Shown in pieces: positions 49,220 to 57,824 of a stretch of DNA of 64,000 nt. A model generated the notes under the pieces. The model was given only the letters and a program-made list of their open reading frames with translations, was not told where the DNA came from and did no database searches. Positions within the stretch are counted from its first letter, which is position 1. Every line of letters starts with the position of its first letter. Location of the stretch: positions 1 through 64,000 of the forward strand of contig NZ_JAMRXH010000019.1 of the NCBI RefSeq assembly GCF_023740735.1, given 5' to 3'. Source of the DNA: Nocardia sp. CDC159 (GTDB lineage Bacteria > Actinomycetota > Actinomycetes > Mycobacteriales > Mycobacteriaceae). The position numbers were made by a program, and so were the translations under genes.

Positions 49220-50490
49220 CCGCCTTCCGTACCGCGCGTGCGCTTCCGCCGACGGTTCAGCTGCTGCTGGTCAATCAGTTCGGCGTGTATATCGGCTTCT
49301 ATCTGCTGATTCCGTTCCTCGCCACCCATCTGCGCGACGATCTGCACCTGGCGACCGGGGTGGTCGGCGCGATCATCGGCATCCGCAGCCTGAGTCAGCA
49401 GGGCCTGACGCTGCTGGGCGGCTCGGCGGCCGACCGCATCGGATATCGGCCGTTGATCATCGCCGGATGTCTGCTGCGCGCGGTGGGTTTCGCCGCCTTC
49501 GCGGTGGTCGAGAGCGTCGTCGGACTGATCCTCGCCGCGGTGATCACCGGGGTGGCGGGTGCGGTCTTCAGTCCGGCGACGCGCGCCTATCTCGCGCACG
49601 AGTCCGGACCGCAACGGCTGCAGGCCTTTTCGCTGCTGAATGTGGCGGGGGAGTCCGGCACGCTGATCGGTCCGCTGCTCGGCAGCCTGTTGCTCGCGGT
49701 CGACTTCCGGCTGGTGGCGATCGCGGCGGCGGCGGTGTTCACCGTGTTGACCATCGCGCAGGTGCTGAAGCTGCCGCCGCGGCCGGTGACCCCCTCGGGG
49801 CAGTCGGTGCTCGCGGACTGGCGAGAAGTCCTGGGGCACCGCCGATTTCTGCTCTACGTGTGCGCGACCTCGGGAATCTTCGTGCTGTACAACCAGCTCT
49901 ATCTGACGCTGCCCCTGGAGGCCGCCCGCGCCTCGGGTTTCGCGGGGGCCGCGGCGGTGCTGTTCACGGTGTCCACCCTCGTGACCCTCGGCCTGCAGGT
50001 CCGCATCACCGAATGGTGCAGGCGGCGGTGGGCCTCCCCGGTCTCCATCGCCATCGGCCTGGCGCTGTGCGGAATCGCGTTCGCGCCCACCGCGATCGGC
50101 AGCGCCGTCGAGCCGAGGGCCGGCGCGGGTCTGTGGGCGGCGCTGCCGTGGTTGCTGCCGACGATGCTGGCCACGGTCGTGCTGACTCTCGGCGTGGCGG
50201 TGGCGCAGCCGTTCGCGCTGGATCTGGCGACCGAGTTCGCCCGGCCCGCGCTGACCGGCACCTATCTGGGGATATTCGCGACCGCCTCCGGCGTGGCGGC
50301 GGTGATGTGCAACACCGTCGTCGGCTACACCGTCGACCTCGGCGCCCGGATGAGCGTGCCCTGGCTGCCCTGGTTGCTGCTGTCGGGCTACGGAATCGCC
50401 GCCGCCGCCCTGATCGCCGCCATGCGCGCTCGCTCCCTCTTCCCGCCCACCGAATCGGAAAATACTCGACAGCAGAGGACACAGCGATGA
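49213..50490 (+). CDS. MFS transporter, 425 aa
   Basis: GTG at 49213 overlaps the cysK2 stop. Twelve hydrophobic segments are expected from the pattern; the loop 2-3 signature is recognisable near residue 70 (GGSAADRIGYRPLIIAG). In mycobacteria the equivalent Rv0849 follows cysK2. Export of a sulfur metabolite or copper-stress related solute is possible; substrate unknown. Its end overlaps the next ATG by four bases. Confidence 0.88.
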   Translation: MLTAFRTARALPPTVQLLLVNQFGVYIGFYLLIPFLATHLRDDLHLATGVVGAIIGIRSLSQQGLTLLGGSAADRIGYRPLIIAGCLLRAVGFAAFAVVESVVGLILAAVITGVAGAVFSPATRAYLAHESGPQRLQAFSLLNVAGESGTLIGPLLGSLLLAVDFRLVAIAAAAVFTVLTIAQVLKLPPRPVTPSGQSVLADWREVLGHRRFLLYVCATSGIFVLYNQLYLTLPLEAARASGFAGAAAVLFTVSTLVTLGLQVRITEWCRRRWASPVSIAIGLALCGIAFAPTAIGSAVEPRAGAGLWAALPWLLPTMLATVVLTLGVAVAQPFALDLATEFARPALTGTYLGIFATASGVAAVMCNTVVGYTVDLGARMSVPWLPWLLLSGYGIAAAALIAAMRARSLFPPTESENTRQQRTQR

Positions 50491-51611
50491 AGTACGACAA
50501 CATCATCGACGTCATCGGAGGCACGCCGCTCGTCCGGCTCAACAGGCTCACCCGGGATTCCGACGCGGCCGTATGGGTCAAACTCGAATGCCTCAATCCC
50601 AGCGGGAGCGTCAAGGTGCGCCCGGCCCTCGCCATGGTGCGTGAGGCCCTGCGCCGCGGGCAGTTGACCCCGACCGGCACGATCGTCGAGGCGACCTCCG
50701 GCAATCTGGGCATCGCCCTGGCCATGATCGGCGCCGCGCTCGGAATCGACACCAAGATCATGGTCGACCCGCGCACCCCACCCTTCAGCGTGCGCAGCAT
50801 CGCCGCGTACGGGGCGCGCCCCACGCTCGTCGAGGCCAGCGATGAGCACGGTAAATATCAGATCCCCCGAATACGCGCCGCCGAGGCGATCGTGCGCGAG
50901 ACGCCCGGCGCGTATATGCCCAACCAGTGGAACAATCCGGACAATCCCGCCGCGCACAGCGTCACCACCGCGCAGGAAATCCTCACCGATCTCGACGGCG
51001 AGGTGCATGCCGTGGTGTGCACCACCAGCAGTTGCGGCCAGATCACCGGCATTGGCCGGGCGCTGCGGCAGACCGGAAGCCGCTGCCTCACCGTGGCGGT
51101 GGACGGCCGGGGCTCCACCGCCATCGGCGGGCCGATGGGACAGCACCTGCTGATCGGCCTGGGCTCCGGATTCACCCCCGGCAACTTCGACCGCGACGTG
51201 ATCGATCACGCGTACTGGTGCGGGGATGCCGAGGCGTTCAGCACCTGTCGGTTGCTGGCCGCCGCGGAGGGTTTGCTGCTGGGCGGGTCCTCCGGAGCGG
51301 CCGTGTTCATCGCGCTGCGCGTCGCGCAACTGCTGGGCCCCGGGCACAACGTGGTGGCCGTGGCGCCCGATGGCGGTGACCGGTATCTGGAGACCATCTA
51401 CGACGATGGATGGATCTCCGCGCACGAGGTGGCGCTCGCGACGACGATCGACGAATTGCGCAGTCGCTTGGCCGATTACGAGCCGTACCCCGGTGATCGG
51501 CTCGAGCCGTGGCGGCACTATCCGGTGGGTGGCACCGGCGTGGCGGGGCCGGTGGACTCCGACGGCCACACGCCCACGGGGGCCGCTGACGCTCGGAAAG
51601 CCCTGCGGTAG
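50487..51611 (+). CDS. second PLP cysteine-synthase-family enzyme, SbnA-like, 374 aa
   Basis: ATG at 50487 overlaps the MFS stop. The fold is complete: SVKVRPALAM with PLP Lys43, EATSGNLGIALAMIGAALG, and the GSSGAAVFIA loop. The residue after the Schiff-base lysine is Val instead of the usual Asp (SVKDR). Blocks such as AYMPNQWNNPDNPAAHS suggest relation to SbnA/CysK2-type enzymes that use O-phosphoserine. The substrate, possibly diaminopropionate or S-sulfocysteine chemistry, is unproven. It ends the four-gene operon. Confidence 0.78.
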   Translation: MKYDNIIDVIGGTPLVRLNRLTRDSDAAVWVKLECLNPSGSVKVRPALAMVREALRRGQLTPTGTIVEATSGNLGIALAMIGAALGIDTKIMVDPRTPPFSVRSIAAYGARPTLVEASDEHGKYQIPRIRAAEAIVRETPGAYMPNQWNNPDNPAAHSVTTAQEILTDLDGEVHAVVCTTSSCGQITGIGRALRQTGSRCLTVAVDGRGSTAIGGPMGQHLLIGLGSGFTPGNFDRDVIDHAYWCGDAEAFSTCRLLAAAEGLLLGGSSGAAVFIALRVAQLLGPGHNVVAVAPDGGDRYLETIYDDGWISAHEVALATTIDELRSRLADYEPYPGDRLEPWRHYPVGGTGVAGPVDSDGHTPTGAADARKALR

Positions 51612-51824
51612 TTGTCGGGTCGCAGTCACAACGGGCGCGGGCCGTTCCTGCTCGCGCTCCGAACCATCGGACGGATGTGCTCCGAGCGATCTTGTGACCT
51701 GCGTTCAAGCTCCACCTTCACATCGTGAAGCGCGTCTTGTCGGATGAGCAGGGGACGGCCCCGACAGCGTACGGTAACCGTCGTGGACGGCGGTCGTCCG
51801 GCGCGGATCAGGAGGAAACCTTTC

Positions 51825-52364
51825 ATGCGAAGGCTCGGCGCGGCAGGGAAATTCGCGGTGCTGCGGGTGGCGATGGCTGGTCTCGTGTCGATCACCGCCC
51901 TGTTCGGCGTCGATGCCGTGGCCACCGCCGAGCCGCCCGCGGTCGCCCCGATATCGGTGGTGCTCAGCGTGATTCCGGACGGCTGGGCGGGCCGGACCGA
52001 CCTGGTGCCGATGCTGCAGGTGCAGGCCGATGGACAGGCGGTGAAGAGCCCCGACGCCATCAGCGAGGACCGCAAGCAGGGCGCCGCGCCGCAGCAGCTG
52101 AACGGCCGCATCGCGCCGGAGGTGCTCGCCGCGGCCCTCGCCGAGGCCAAGGCGTTGGCGAATGTCGACATGGGGACGCCGGAGGGCGGCTACCGCGGCA
52201 GCGCCCTGCTGGACTTCCTGGGCGCGACCCCGGATCAGGATGTCCACCTGGTCAATTACTCACCGGCCGTCACCGACGGCCTGTCCGAGGAGCAGATTAC
52301 GGCTCGGCACCGCTTCGCCGACCTGTGCCGCAAACTGCTGGACGCGTTCGTCCAGAACCGCTGA
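51825..52364 (+). CDS. secreted protein, 179 aa
   Basis: ATG at 51825 follows AGGAGG (51810-51815). A signal peptide (FAVLRVAMAGLVSITALFGV, cleavage after VATA) precedes a mature domain with no motif known to me (VLSVIPDGWAGRTDLVPMLQ; NYSPAVTDGLSEEQITARHR). Exported; function unknown. The frame is open upstream to 51744, but the ribosome site fixes the start. Confidence 0.75.
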   Translation: MRRLGAAGKFAVLRVAMAGLVSITALFGVDAVATAEPPAVAPISVVLSVIPDGWAGRTDLVPMLQVQADGQAVKSPDAISEDRKQGAAPQQLNGRIAPEVLAAALAEAKALANVDMGTPEGGYRGSALLDFLGATPDQDVHLVNYSPAVTDGLSEEQITARHRFADLCRKLLDAFVQNR

Positions 52365-52403
52365 GAGCTGGAGATCCCCGGCAGGCCCGAATTCGCCGCG
52401 CGC

Positions 52404-52898
52404 TCAGCCGAGGGTGAACGTCGCTCGGCCCGCGATGTGCTCCAGATCCACATTTCGCGGATAGACCTCGGAGTAGGTGGCGATCCACGCCTCCACCTTC
52501 CCCGCGCCCGGCCCCATACCCATGCCGATGATCACATTGTCCGGCGTGCCGACAGCCGTGGTGCCCTCGATCCGCTGTGCCTGTCCGATACTCCGTCCGG
52601 TGTCGAGGTTCCGCCAGTGCACGGTGAGGTGATAGCCCCCGCAGGACTCCCCGGTCTGCGTGATCTTCACCCGAACACCGAACTCACCGGATCGCGGCTG
52701 CGGCACGGTCTCGGCATTGATGATCGCGGCACAGTTGGGACCCGGTACCCGCGTGAGGGTCGGAGTGAATTGGACAACCGGATCGGTGGGGTTGGCACCG
52801 GCAGACCCGGCGAACCCGGTCAACGCGGCCGCGATCGTCGTGGTGACGACCGCCGTTCGGAACGAGAACTGTTGTAAGGAACGGTTTTTCAGACTCAT
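52404..52898 (-). CDS. secreted protein, 164 aa
   Basis: The ATG at 52898 (minus, MSLKNRSLQQ) follows AAAGGGA and is preferred to ATG 52913. A signal peptide (AVVTTTIAAALTGFAGSAGA) precedes a beta-sandwich-like domain (GVRVKITQTGESCGGYHLTV; DNVIIGMGMGPGAGKVEAWI) with two Cys. Similar small exported proteins are common in Nocardia; function unknown. Confidence 0.75.
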   Translation of the reverse strand: MSLKNRSLQQFSFRTAVVTTTIAAALTGFAGSAGANPTDPVVQFTPTLTRVPGPNCAAIINAETVPQPRSGEFGVRVKITQTGESCGGYHLTVHWRNLDTGRSIGQAQRIEGTTAVGTPDNVIIGMGMGPGAGKVEAWIATYSEVYPRNVDLEHIAGRATFTLG

Positions 52899-53089
52899 GT
52901 CCCTTTTTCGCACTGTGACCCGACGGCGTTATCGATCCCCGAGCCCTCAATCCCATGGGCTCTACGTCGATCATCGCTTCCGCACCAGTAACTCCAGAGA
53001 GTTCGAACGTGCCCCACTGTGGACGGCTCGGTGTTCCCGATCCGATGCGGCCGGGCGTAGGGGAGATCCTTTGCTAACCTTCTGGTTTC

Positions 53090-53941
53090 GTGGGGATCGA
53101 GATGATGCTCGTCCACGCCTGCCAGCGCGCGGGACGGGGTGGCAGTCCGACCGTGGTGGCCGATGAGACGCCGCTGAGCGACTCCGAGCGGTGCTCACTA
53201 CCGGGTGCGACGGGCGCATCGCACGGCGTGTTTCTCCAGTCCGACCGCCGGACTGTTTCCTTGCGTTTCTTCACTGCCGCCGGAGAGCTGCCTGCCTGCG
53301 GGCACGGTACCGTCGCCGCGTTGGCGGCGCTGGCCCACCGCGCACGGGTACCGGAATATGACGCCGTGCTGTGCTCCGGGGGCCGCACCTTTCGCGGCCG
53401 AGCCACCGGCGATGGCAACCGATACGAGGCCACCTTCGATCCGGGACCCGTCGAACTGGGCACGCCCACGGCGACAGCGAGCGACCCGGTGCTGACCGCC
53501 GTGGGCATCGACCCCGTCGAGGCGTCCGCACCGCGCATCGCCTCGCTGGGGCGGCCACGGATGCTGGTGCAAGTCCCCGACCATGCCGCCTTGACGAGCC
53601 TCAGACCGGATATGGCCCGGCTACGCGACGCGTGTGACCGGCTGGGACTGCTGGGCTGCTACGTCTACAGCACGCCGACGCCGGACGGGCACGCCACCGC
53701 ACGCATGTTCGCACCCTCGATCGGGGTACCCGAAGACGTCGCCAACGCCAACAGCACCGCCTGTCTGGCAGCACATCTCGCCGACCACGGCTTCACCACA
53801 CTGCGAATCGATATGGGCGATTCGCTCGGTCGACCATCGACCATCACCGCCACCACCCGCCCCGGACCGCGAGGCCCACTGCTGCGAGTCGGCGGCACGG
53901 CAACAATCCTGGGGCCCATCGACGCCCGATCACACACCTGA
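53090..53941 (+). CDS. PhzF family isomerase, 283 aa
   Basis: GTG at 53090, or ATG 53102, starts the gene. PhzF hallmarks are RGGSPTVVAD near the start and FTAAGELPACGHGT, whose Glu66 is the catalytic acid (DapF-like fold duplicated). The C-terminal half (TARMFAPSIGVPEDVANANS) also fits. Family members isomerise or epimerise small metabolites; the substrate is unknown and no phenazine genes are nearby. Confidence 0.85.
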   Translation: MGIEMMLVHACQRAGRGGSPTVVADETPLSDSERCSLPGATGASHGVFLQSDRRTVSLRFFTAAGELPACGHGTVAALAALAHRARVPEYDAVLCSGGRTFRGRATGDGNRYEATFDPGPVELGTPTATASDPVLTAVGIDPVEASAPRIASLGRPRMLVQVPDHAALTSLRPDMARLRDACDRLGLLGCYVYSTPTPDGHATARMFAPSIGVPEDVANANSTACLAAHLADHGFTTLRIDMGDSLGRPSTITATTRPGPRGPLLRVGGTATILGPIDARSHT

Positions 53942-53960
53942 GGGCCGAAATTTTCCACGG

Positions 53961-55001
53961 TCAGGACAGGGCTCGGCCGGCGGCGAACAGTAGTGCGGTG
54001 TCGCCGAATTCATGCCAGAGATAGCCGGTGTCGAGGGCGGCGCGGTAGGCGGCGCGGACCGACTCGGCGCCTGCGACCGCTTCCAAAAGGTGCAGATGCG
54101 AAGCCCCCGGCTCGTGCCAGCCCGTGATCAACGCATCGACCGTCCGAACCGGGCGGGTGCCGTCGAGGACCAGATCGGTCCAGCCGGCCCGGGGACGGAC
54201 ACGACCGGATGGCTCGGCGGCGGACTCGAGTGCGCGAGTGACCGTGGTGCCGACGGCGACGACGCGGCCACCACGGGCGTGGGTCGCGTTCACCAACCCC
54301 GCGGTGACCTCCGGAACCGCGTAGCGTTCGGGACTCGGTGGCTCGCCGGTCTCGGGTGAGGACACACCGGTGTGCAGGGTGATCGGTGCGACGGTGATAC
54401 CGGTGGCCACCAGGTCGGTCACCAAGGAGTGCGTGAACGGCCTTCCAGCACTGGGCATTTCCGCGCTTCCGGGTTCGCGACCGAAAACGGTTCGGTAGTA
54501 CTCCGGCGACCATCGCTGAGTCACATAGGCATAGGCGATCGGGCGGCCGTGTCGGGTCAGTAGTGGTGCGATATCGGTGTCGGCAGCGGCGATCCACAGC
54601 CGTCGCGCGGGCGGCAGCCAGGGGTTGCGCAGCGTGACCTGCGCACCCGGTAGCTCGATGCGCGCACCGGATGCCACGACGGCATCGGTGAACGGCATGC
54701 GATTCGGCGAGCGCAGCTCCACCACCCAGGTGCCGTCATCGAGCCAGGTCGCGAAGTGCAGCACTACCGGATGACCGCGATAACGTCCGTCCACGGCCGC
54801 GGCCAGGGTGGCCGAGTTGTTGATGACCAGAAGGTCACCCGGCCGCAGAAACCGCGGCAGTTCCCGGAATGTGGCGTGCGTGATGGTCTCTTCCACGGAG
54901 ACGAGCATTCGCACCTCGTCGCGCATCAACCCACGCGCTTCCGGCGGTGCCGTCGCCGCGCGATCTGCGGGGACGGCGAAATCGTGCAGTGCGAGAGTCA
55001 T
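53961..55001 (-). CDS. QueA-like S-adenosylmethionine:tRNA ribosyltransferase-isomerase, 346 aa
   Basis: Start ATG at 55001 (minus). QueA motifs are seen: LRPGDLLVINNSATLAAAV near the N-terminus, PSAGRPFTHSLVTDLVATGI and ITLHTGVSSPETGEPPSPER in the middle, and FGDTALLF at the end. In queuosine biosynthesis QueA adds epoxycyclopentane from SAM; many actinomycetes carry this family without the full pathway. No tgt or queG is adjacent, so the true substrate may differ. Confidence 0.82.
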   Translation of the reverse strand: MTLALHDFAVPADRAATAPPEARGLMRDEVRMLVSVEETITHATFRELPRFLRPGDLLVINNSATLAAAVDGRYRGHPVVLHFATWLDDGTWVVELRSPNRMPFTDAVVASGARIELPGAQVTLRNPWLPPARRLWIAAADTDIAPLLTRHGRPIAYAYVTQRWSPEYYRTVFGREPGSAEMPSAGRPFTHSLVTDLVATGITVAPITLHTGVSSPETGEPPSPERYAVPEVTAGLVNATHARGGRVVAVGTTVTRALESAAEPSGRVRPRAGWTDLVLDGTRPVRTVDALITGWHEPGASHLHLLEAVAGAESVRAAYRAALDTGYLWHEFGDTALLFAAGRALS

Positions 55002-55040
55002 TGCGCCCTATCTCTTTCGGTGCATCGAGGGAGTGAAGTC

Positions 55041-55730
55041 TCATGGCGCGACGGGCAGCTCCGCGGCCAGGTACCGCCCGCTCGGCGGGCGCGCATCGAT
55101 CAGGTGGAGGAGAGCGGGAACGACGGTTTCCGGTTCGGGGCGATCGGAGATGTCCTCGTCCGGAAAGGCCGCCTGATGCATGGCGGTGCGCATATCTCCG
55201 GGATCGAAGGCGTAGATGCGCAGCTGCGGGTTCTCCGCGGCGAAGATCGCGGTGAGATGATCCAATGCCGCCTTCGACGAGCCGTAACCGCCCCAGCCCT
55301 CGTACGGGCTCACCGCGGCATCGGAGCTGATATCGATGGCGATGCCGTCGGACGCCCGAAGTTTCGGTAAGGCCATCTGCAGAACAGCCAGTGGCGCAAT
55401 GACATTGGTGGCGAGAACGCCGGCGTACACGTCGAGCGGATAGTCGGACAACCGCGGCATGGGACTCGGGCCCAACGCGCTGGCATTGTTCATCACCAGG
55501 TCCAGCCGGTTCAGTCGAGCGACGACAGCGGCCAGCCTGGCGCGGTGTGCCGGATCGGCCACATCGCCGCTGAGCGTCGTCGCACCAGTAGCCTCTCGAA
55601 CCTGGACGAGGGGGTCAGGGCGCCGGGCGGTGAGGATCAGATCCCAGCCCCGGTCGGCCAGTGCGATCGCGACCGCGCGACCGAAGCCGGCGGATCCGCC
55701 TGTGATGAGGGCAGTTTTCGTAGCAGGCAT
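55041..55730 (-). CDS. short-chain dehydrogenase/reductase, 229 aa
   Basis: Start ATG at 55730 (minus). The Rossmann motif TGGSAGFGRAVAIAL (TGxxxGxG) and NNAS are present. The catalytic Ser-Tyr-Lys triad is Ser in DISSDAAVS and YGSSKAALDH (Tyr and Lys four apart). Probably NADP(H)-dependent, based on the RRP after strand 2. Located 39 bases upstream of the QueA-like gene on the same strand, so cotranscription is likely. Confidence 0.86.
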   Translation of the reverse strand: MPATKTALITGGSAGFGRAVAIALADRGWDLILTARRPDPLVQVREATGATTLSGDVADPAHRARLAAVVARLNRLDLVMNNASALGPSPMPRLSDYPLDVYAGVLATNVIAPLAVLQMALPKLRASDGIAIDISSDAAVSPYEGWGGYGSSKAALDHLTAIFAAENPQLRIYAFDPGDMRTAMHQAAFPDEDISDRPEPETVVPALLHLIDARPPSGRYLAAELPVAP

Positions 55731-56003
55731 GCCACCATCGTCGAACCTGAAGATAACTTCAGGTCAAGGGCCCGGGCGACGGGCCGACGAATTCCGCGTC
55801 CCAACGCACTCTCCTGCCGTTGGCCGCGCGTTTGTCGAGTGGGGCCCGGACTTCGACCCGCTCGACGCATGCCGCGGGCTGGCCACCGACAGTCCGCCTC
55901 GATGAGTGCGCCGATTGCTGGCTCGGTTCCCAACCCCTGTAATGGTGATACACACCTTGCCTCGTTCTATCCTTGTCGGCCCCGGCGGGTTACCGTGAAG
56001 CGC

Positions 56004-56645
56004 ATGTGTAGTCCGTTCTTCGGTAGGTGGTACTCGGCGTTGATGTCCGTGGCCGAGCCGGTCTTCCTCCGGCCCACGAGGAACAAGCTGCTGGCCGACG
56101 CGCGCGGCCGGGTATTGATCATCGGGTTGGGTCCCGGCCATGACCTGCCGTACTTACCGGAGGCCGTCACGTCGGTCGCGGCGGTCGAGCCCAACCCGAC
56201 GATGCGGTCGGTGGCCTCCGCGCGAGCACGGCGACACGGCATCGCGGTCGATATTCACGATGCCTTCGCCGAGGATCTGCCCTTCGCCGACAACAGCTTC
56301 GACACGGTGGTGCTGCCCCTGGTGCTGTGCAGCGTGCGAGATATGACCGCCGCCCTCGCGGAGGTCCGGCGCATCCTGCGGCCGGACGGCCAGGTATTGG
56401 TGATGGAACACGTGCACGCCGGTGACGACGGCCTGCTGAACCGAGCGATCGGCGCGGCGCAGGACGCGATGGAACGGCCGTGGATGGCGCTGGCCGACGG
56501 CTGTCACCCCAACCGGCGCACACGAGAAGCGTTGCGCGAGGCGGAATTCGACGTGAGCGGGTTGCGTCGGGTGGTGCCCCGCGGGCTGGTCCCGGGCCCG
56601 ATGAGCATCCTGCTCGTCGGTCGCGCTGTTCCCGCCGTGGCATAG
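56004..56645 (+). CDS. class I SAM-dependent methyltransferase, 213 aa
   Basis: ATG at 56004 is chosen; GTG 55995 is in frame nine bases upstream. SAM-binding motif I is LIIGLGPGHDLPYL, motif II is VAAVEPNPTM, and DLPFADNSFDTVVLPLVLC follows the usual acidic loop. It resembles the UbiE/Methyltransf_11 group acting on small metabolites or lipids. Substrate unknown. Confidence 0.85.
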   Translation: MCSPFFGRWYSALMSVAEPVFLRPTRNKLLADARGRVLIIGLGPGHDLPYLPEAVTSVAAVEPNPTMRSVASARARRHGIAVDIHDAFAEDLPFADNSFDTVVLPLVLCSVRDMTAALAEVRRILRPDGQVLVMEHVHAGDDGLLNRAIGAAQDAMERPWMALADGCHPNRRTREALREAEFDVSGLRRVVPRGLVPGPMSILLVGRAVPAVA

Positions 56646-56695
56646 CGGCGGAGTCCACCACCGGTTGCGAGGGTTTCCAGTCGTCGTTCACGCAG

Positions 56696-57130
56696 CTACT
56701 TGATGTTCGACAAATGTCGGTGGGCCGTGATGTTGAACATCCAGCTGATCCCGAACTTGTCCACGAGCGAGCCCGCCTCGTCGCCCCATACCTGCCTTTC
56801 GAGTGGCAGCGTCACGGTGCCGCCGACCGAAAGGTGCTCGAAGTAGCCGCGGAGTTCGTCGTCGCCACCGATGAAGATCGCAACGTTGTTACCCGGCCGA
56901 TAAGGCGGGTGGCCAGGCCGGTCGTTCGGAAAATCCCACCCCATCAGCGTGTACCCCGCCGGTGTGTCGAGCCGGGCGTGCATGACGTTGTCGGCGCCGG
57001 GCGATTCCGGTGAGCCGTAATCCGCGATCGTTTCGACCTCCAACTCGCCGCCGAAGACCTCCCGATAGAACTCCATCGCTTGCCGCGCGTTGCCGTTGAA
57101 CACGATGCATGGGCTGACTCCAGAACTCAC
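56696..57130 (-). CDS. VOC / PhnB-like glyoxalase-fold protein, 144 aa
   Basis: GTG at 57130 (minus) follows AAGGAG and gives the usual length. Family pattern: SPCIVFNGNARQAMEFYREVFGG... (first beta-alpha-beta unit), AGYTLMGWDFPNDRP, and the C-terminal WGDEAGSLVDKFGISWMFN typical of PhnB-like proteins. These bind metal but often have unknown activity. A promoter should lie in the short gap to 57190. Confidence 0.85.
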   Translation of the reverse strand: MSSGVSPCIVFNGNARQAMEFYREVFGGELEVETIADYGSPESPGADNVMHARLDTPAGYTLMGWDFPNDRPGHPPYRPGNNVAIFIGGDDELRGYFEHLSVGGTVTLPLERQVWGDEAGSLVDKFGISWMFNITAHRHLSNIK

Positions 57131-57190
57131 TCGACGCTCCTTCGTGCTGGGACCGTTCGGGCCGTCCGACGGTCGCCAAGCCAGCGTTTC

Positions 57191-57223
57191 AAATAAACAC
57201 GACACCTTCTGTCGTGATTATTT
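57191..57223 (-). terminator. 14-bp stem hairpin terminator
   Basis: AAATAAACACGACA (57191-57204) and TGTCGTGATTATTT (57210-57223) pair with one mismatch around CCTTC. A/T-rich ends give a T tract on the minus strand. It lies just downstream of the minus-strand DUF6461 fragment ending at 57243, and so likely terminates it. Confidence 0.65.
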
Positions 57224-57242
57224 GTAGAACCCGGGTACCGCC

Positions 57243-57380
57243 TTAGCTGTTGGTGGCCAGGATCTCGTGCATAGCGGCCCCGCGCACGACAGTCAAGCAG
57301 AATGCCTTGAACAGCTTGTCGCCCGCGATCCACTCGTAGTCTTCAGCAACTGCCGTCGACCGTCCGTGATTCAATGCCAC
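57243..57380 (-). pseudogene. short or truncated DUF6461-like ORF, 45 aa
   Basis: The minus frame GTG 57380 to TAA 57243 encodes EDYEWIAGDKLFKAFCLTVV followed by RGAAMHEILATNS. This matches the first motif of DUF6461 proteins (YxWI..D.L..AFCxTxVRG). Full members are several-fold longer, so this is a fragment, ended near the terminator hairpin. It could be a small free-standing ORF. Confidence 0.5.
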
Positions 57381-57541
57381 GGCATCAACCTATCTGCCAT
57401 AGGCCCGCGACTGCTCCTGTCCCACCTCATTTTTCGATCATTCCGCTGCGCGGACGAGCAGGAGACCCAACGGCCATGCGTCGCTCGAGCTTCAGCACCC
57501 TGTGGGGCGCGCGCTTTTCGGCACGTGCGTGCGTCGAGTTG

Positions 57542-57730
57542 TCATGTGCCCGAAGCCATGTAGGCAGCGAAGATGCAGTTCGGATGCCGGTCGAGGTTGG
57601 TGCGGGCGCGGTCGTAGCGCATGGTGGTGCGGGGGTCGGCGTGGCGTGCGGCGATCTGGACGTCGCGCAGATCGACTCCGGCGTCGAGCATGGTGGTGAC
57701 GAAGGTGTGGCGCAGCATGTGCGGGTGCAT
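57542..57730 (-). pseudogene. C-terminal remnant of a tyrosine recombinase (integrase)
   Basis: The minus-strand reading MHPHMLRHTFVTTMLDAGVD, VQIAARHADPRTTMRYDRAR and HPNCIFAAYMASGT has the box II HxLRH, the second His and the catalytic Tyr of site-specific integrases. Only about 62 residues remain; the catalytic N-terminal part is missing. Upstream frame codons are unrelated. This marks a decayed mobile element. Confidence 0.8.
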
Positions 57731-57824
57731 AGGTGACAGGCTCGAAGCTGGACGATCAGCCGGGCCGCTCGACAGCATGGAGTCCGAACTGGTCGAGGCA
57801 AATCAGAGAACCGCCCGCTCGAGG

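Noticed and set aside
48831..50486. 552 in-frame codons upstream of the second PLP synthase, seemingly a large fusion
   Set aside because: This stretch is a shadow frame of cysK2 and the MFS gene; its composition is Arg/Ala-rich with no motif. The real start is ATG 50487 in an ATGA overlap.
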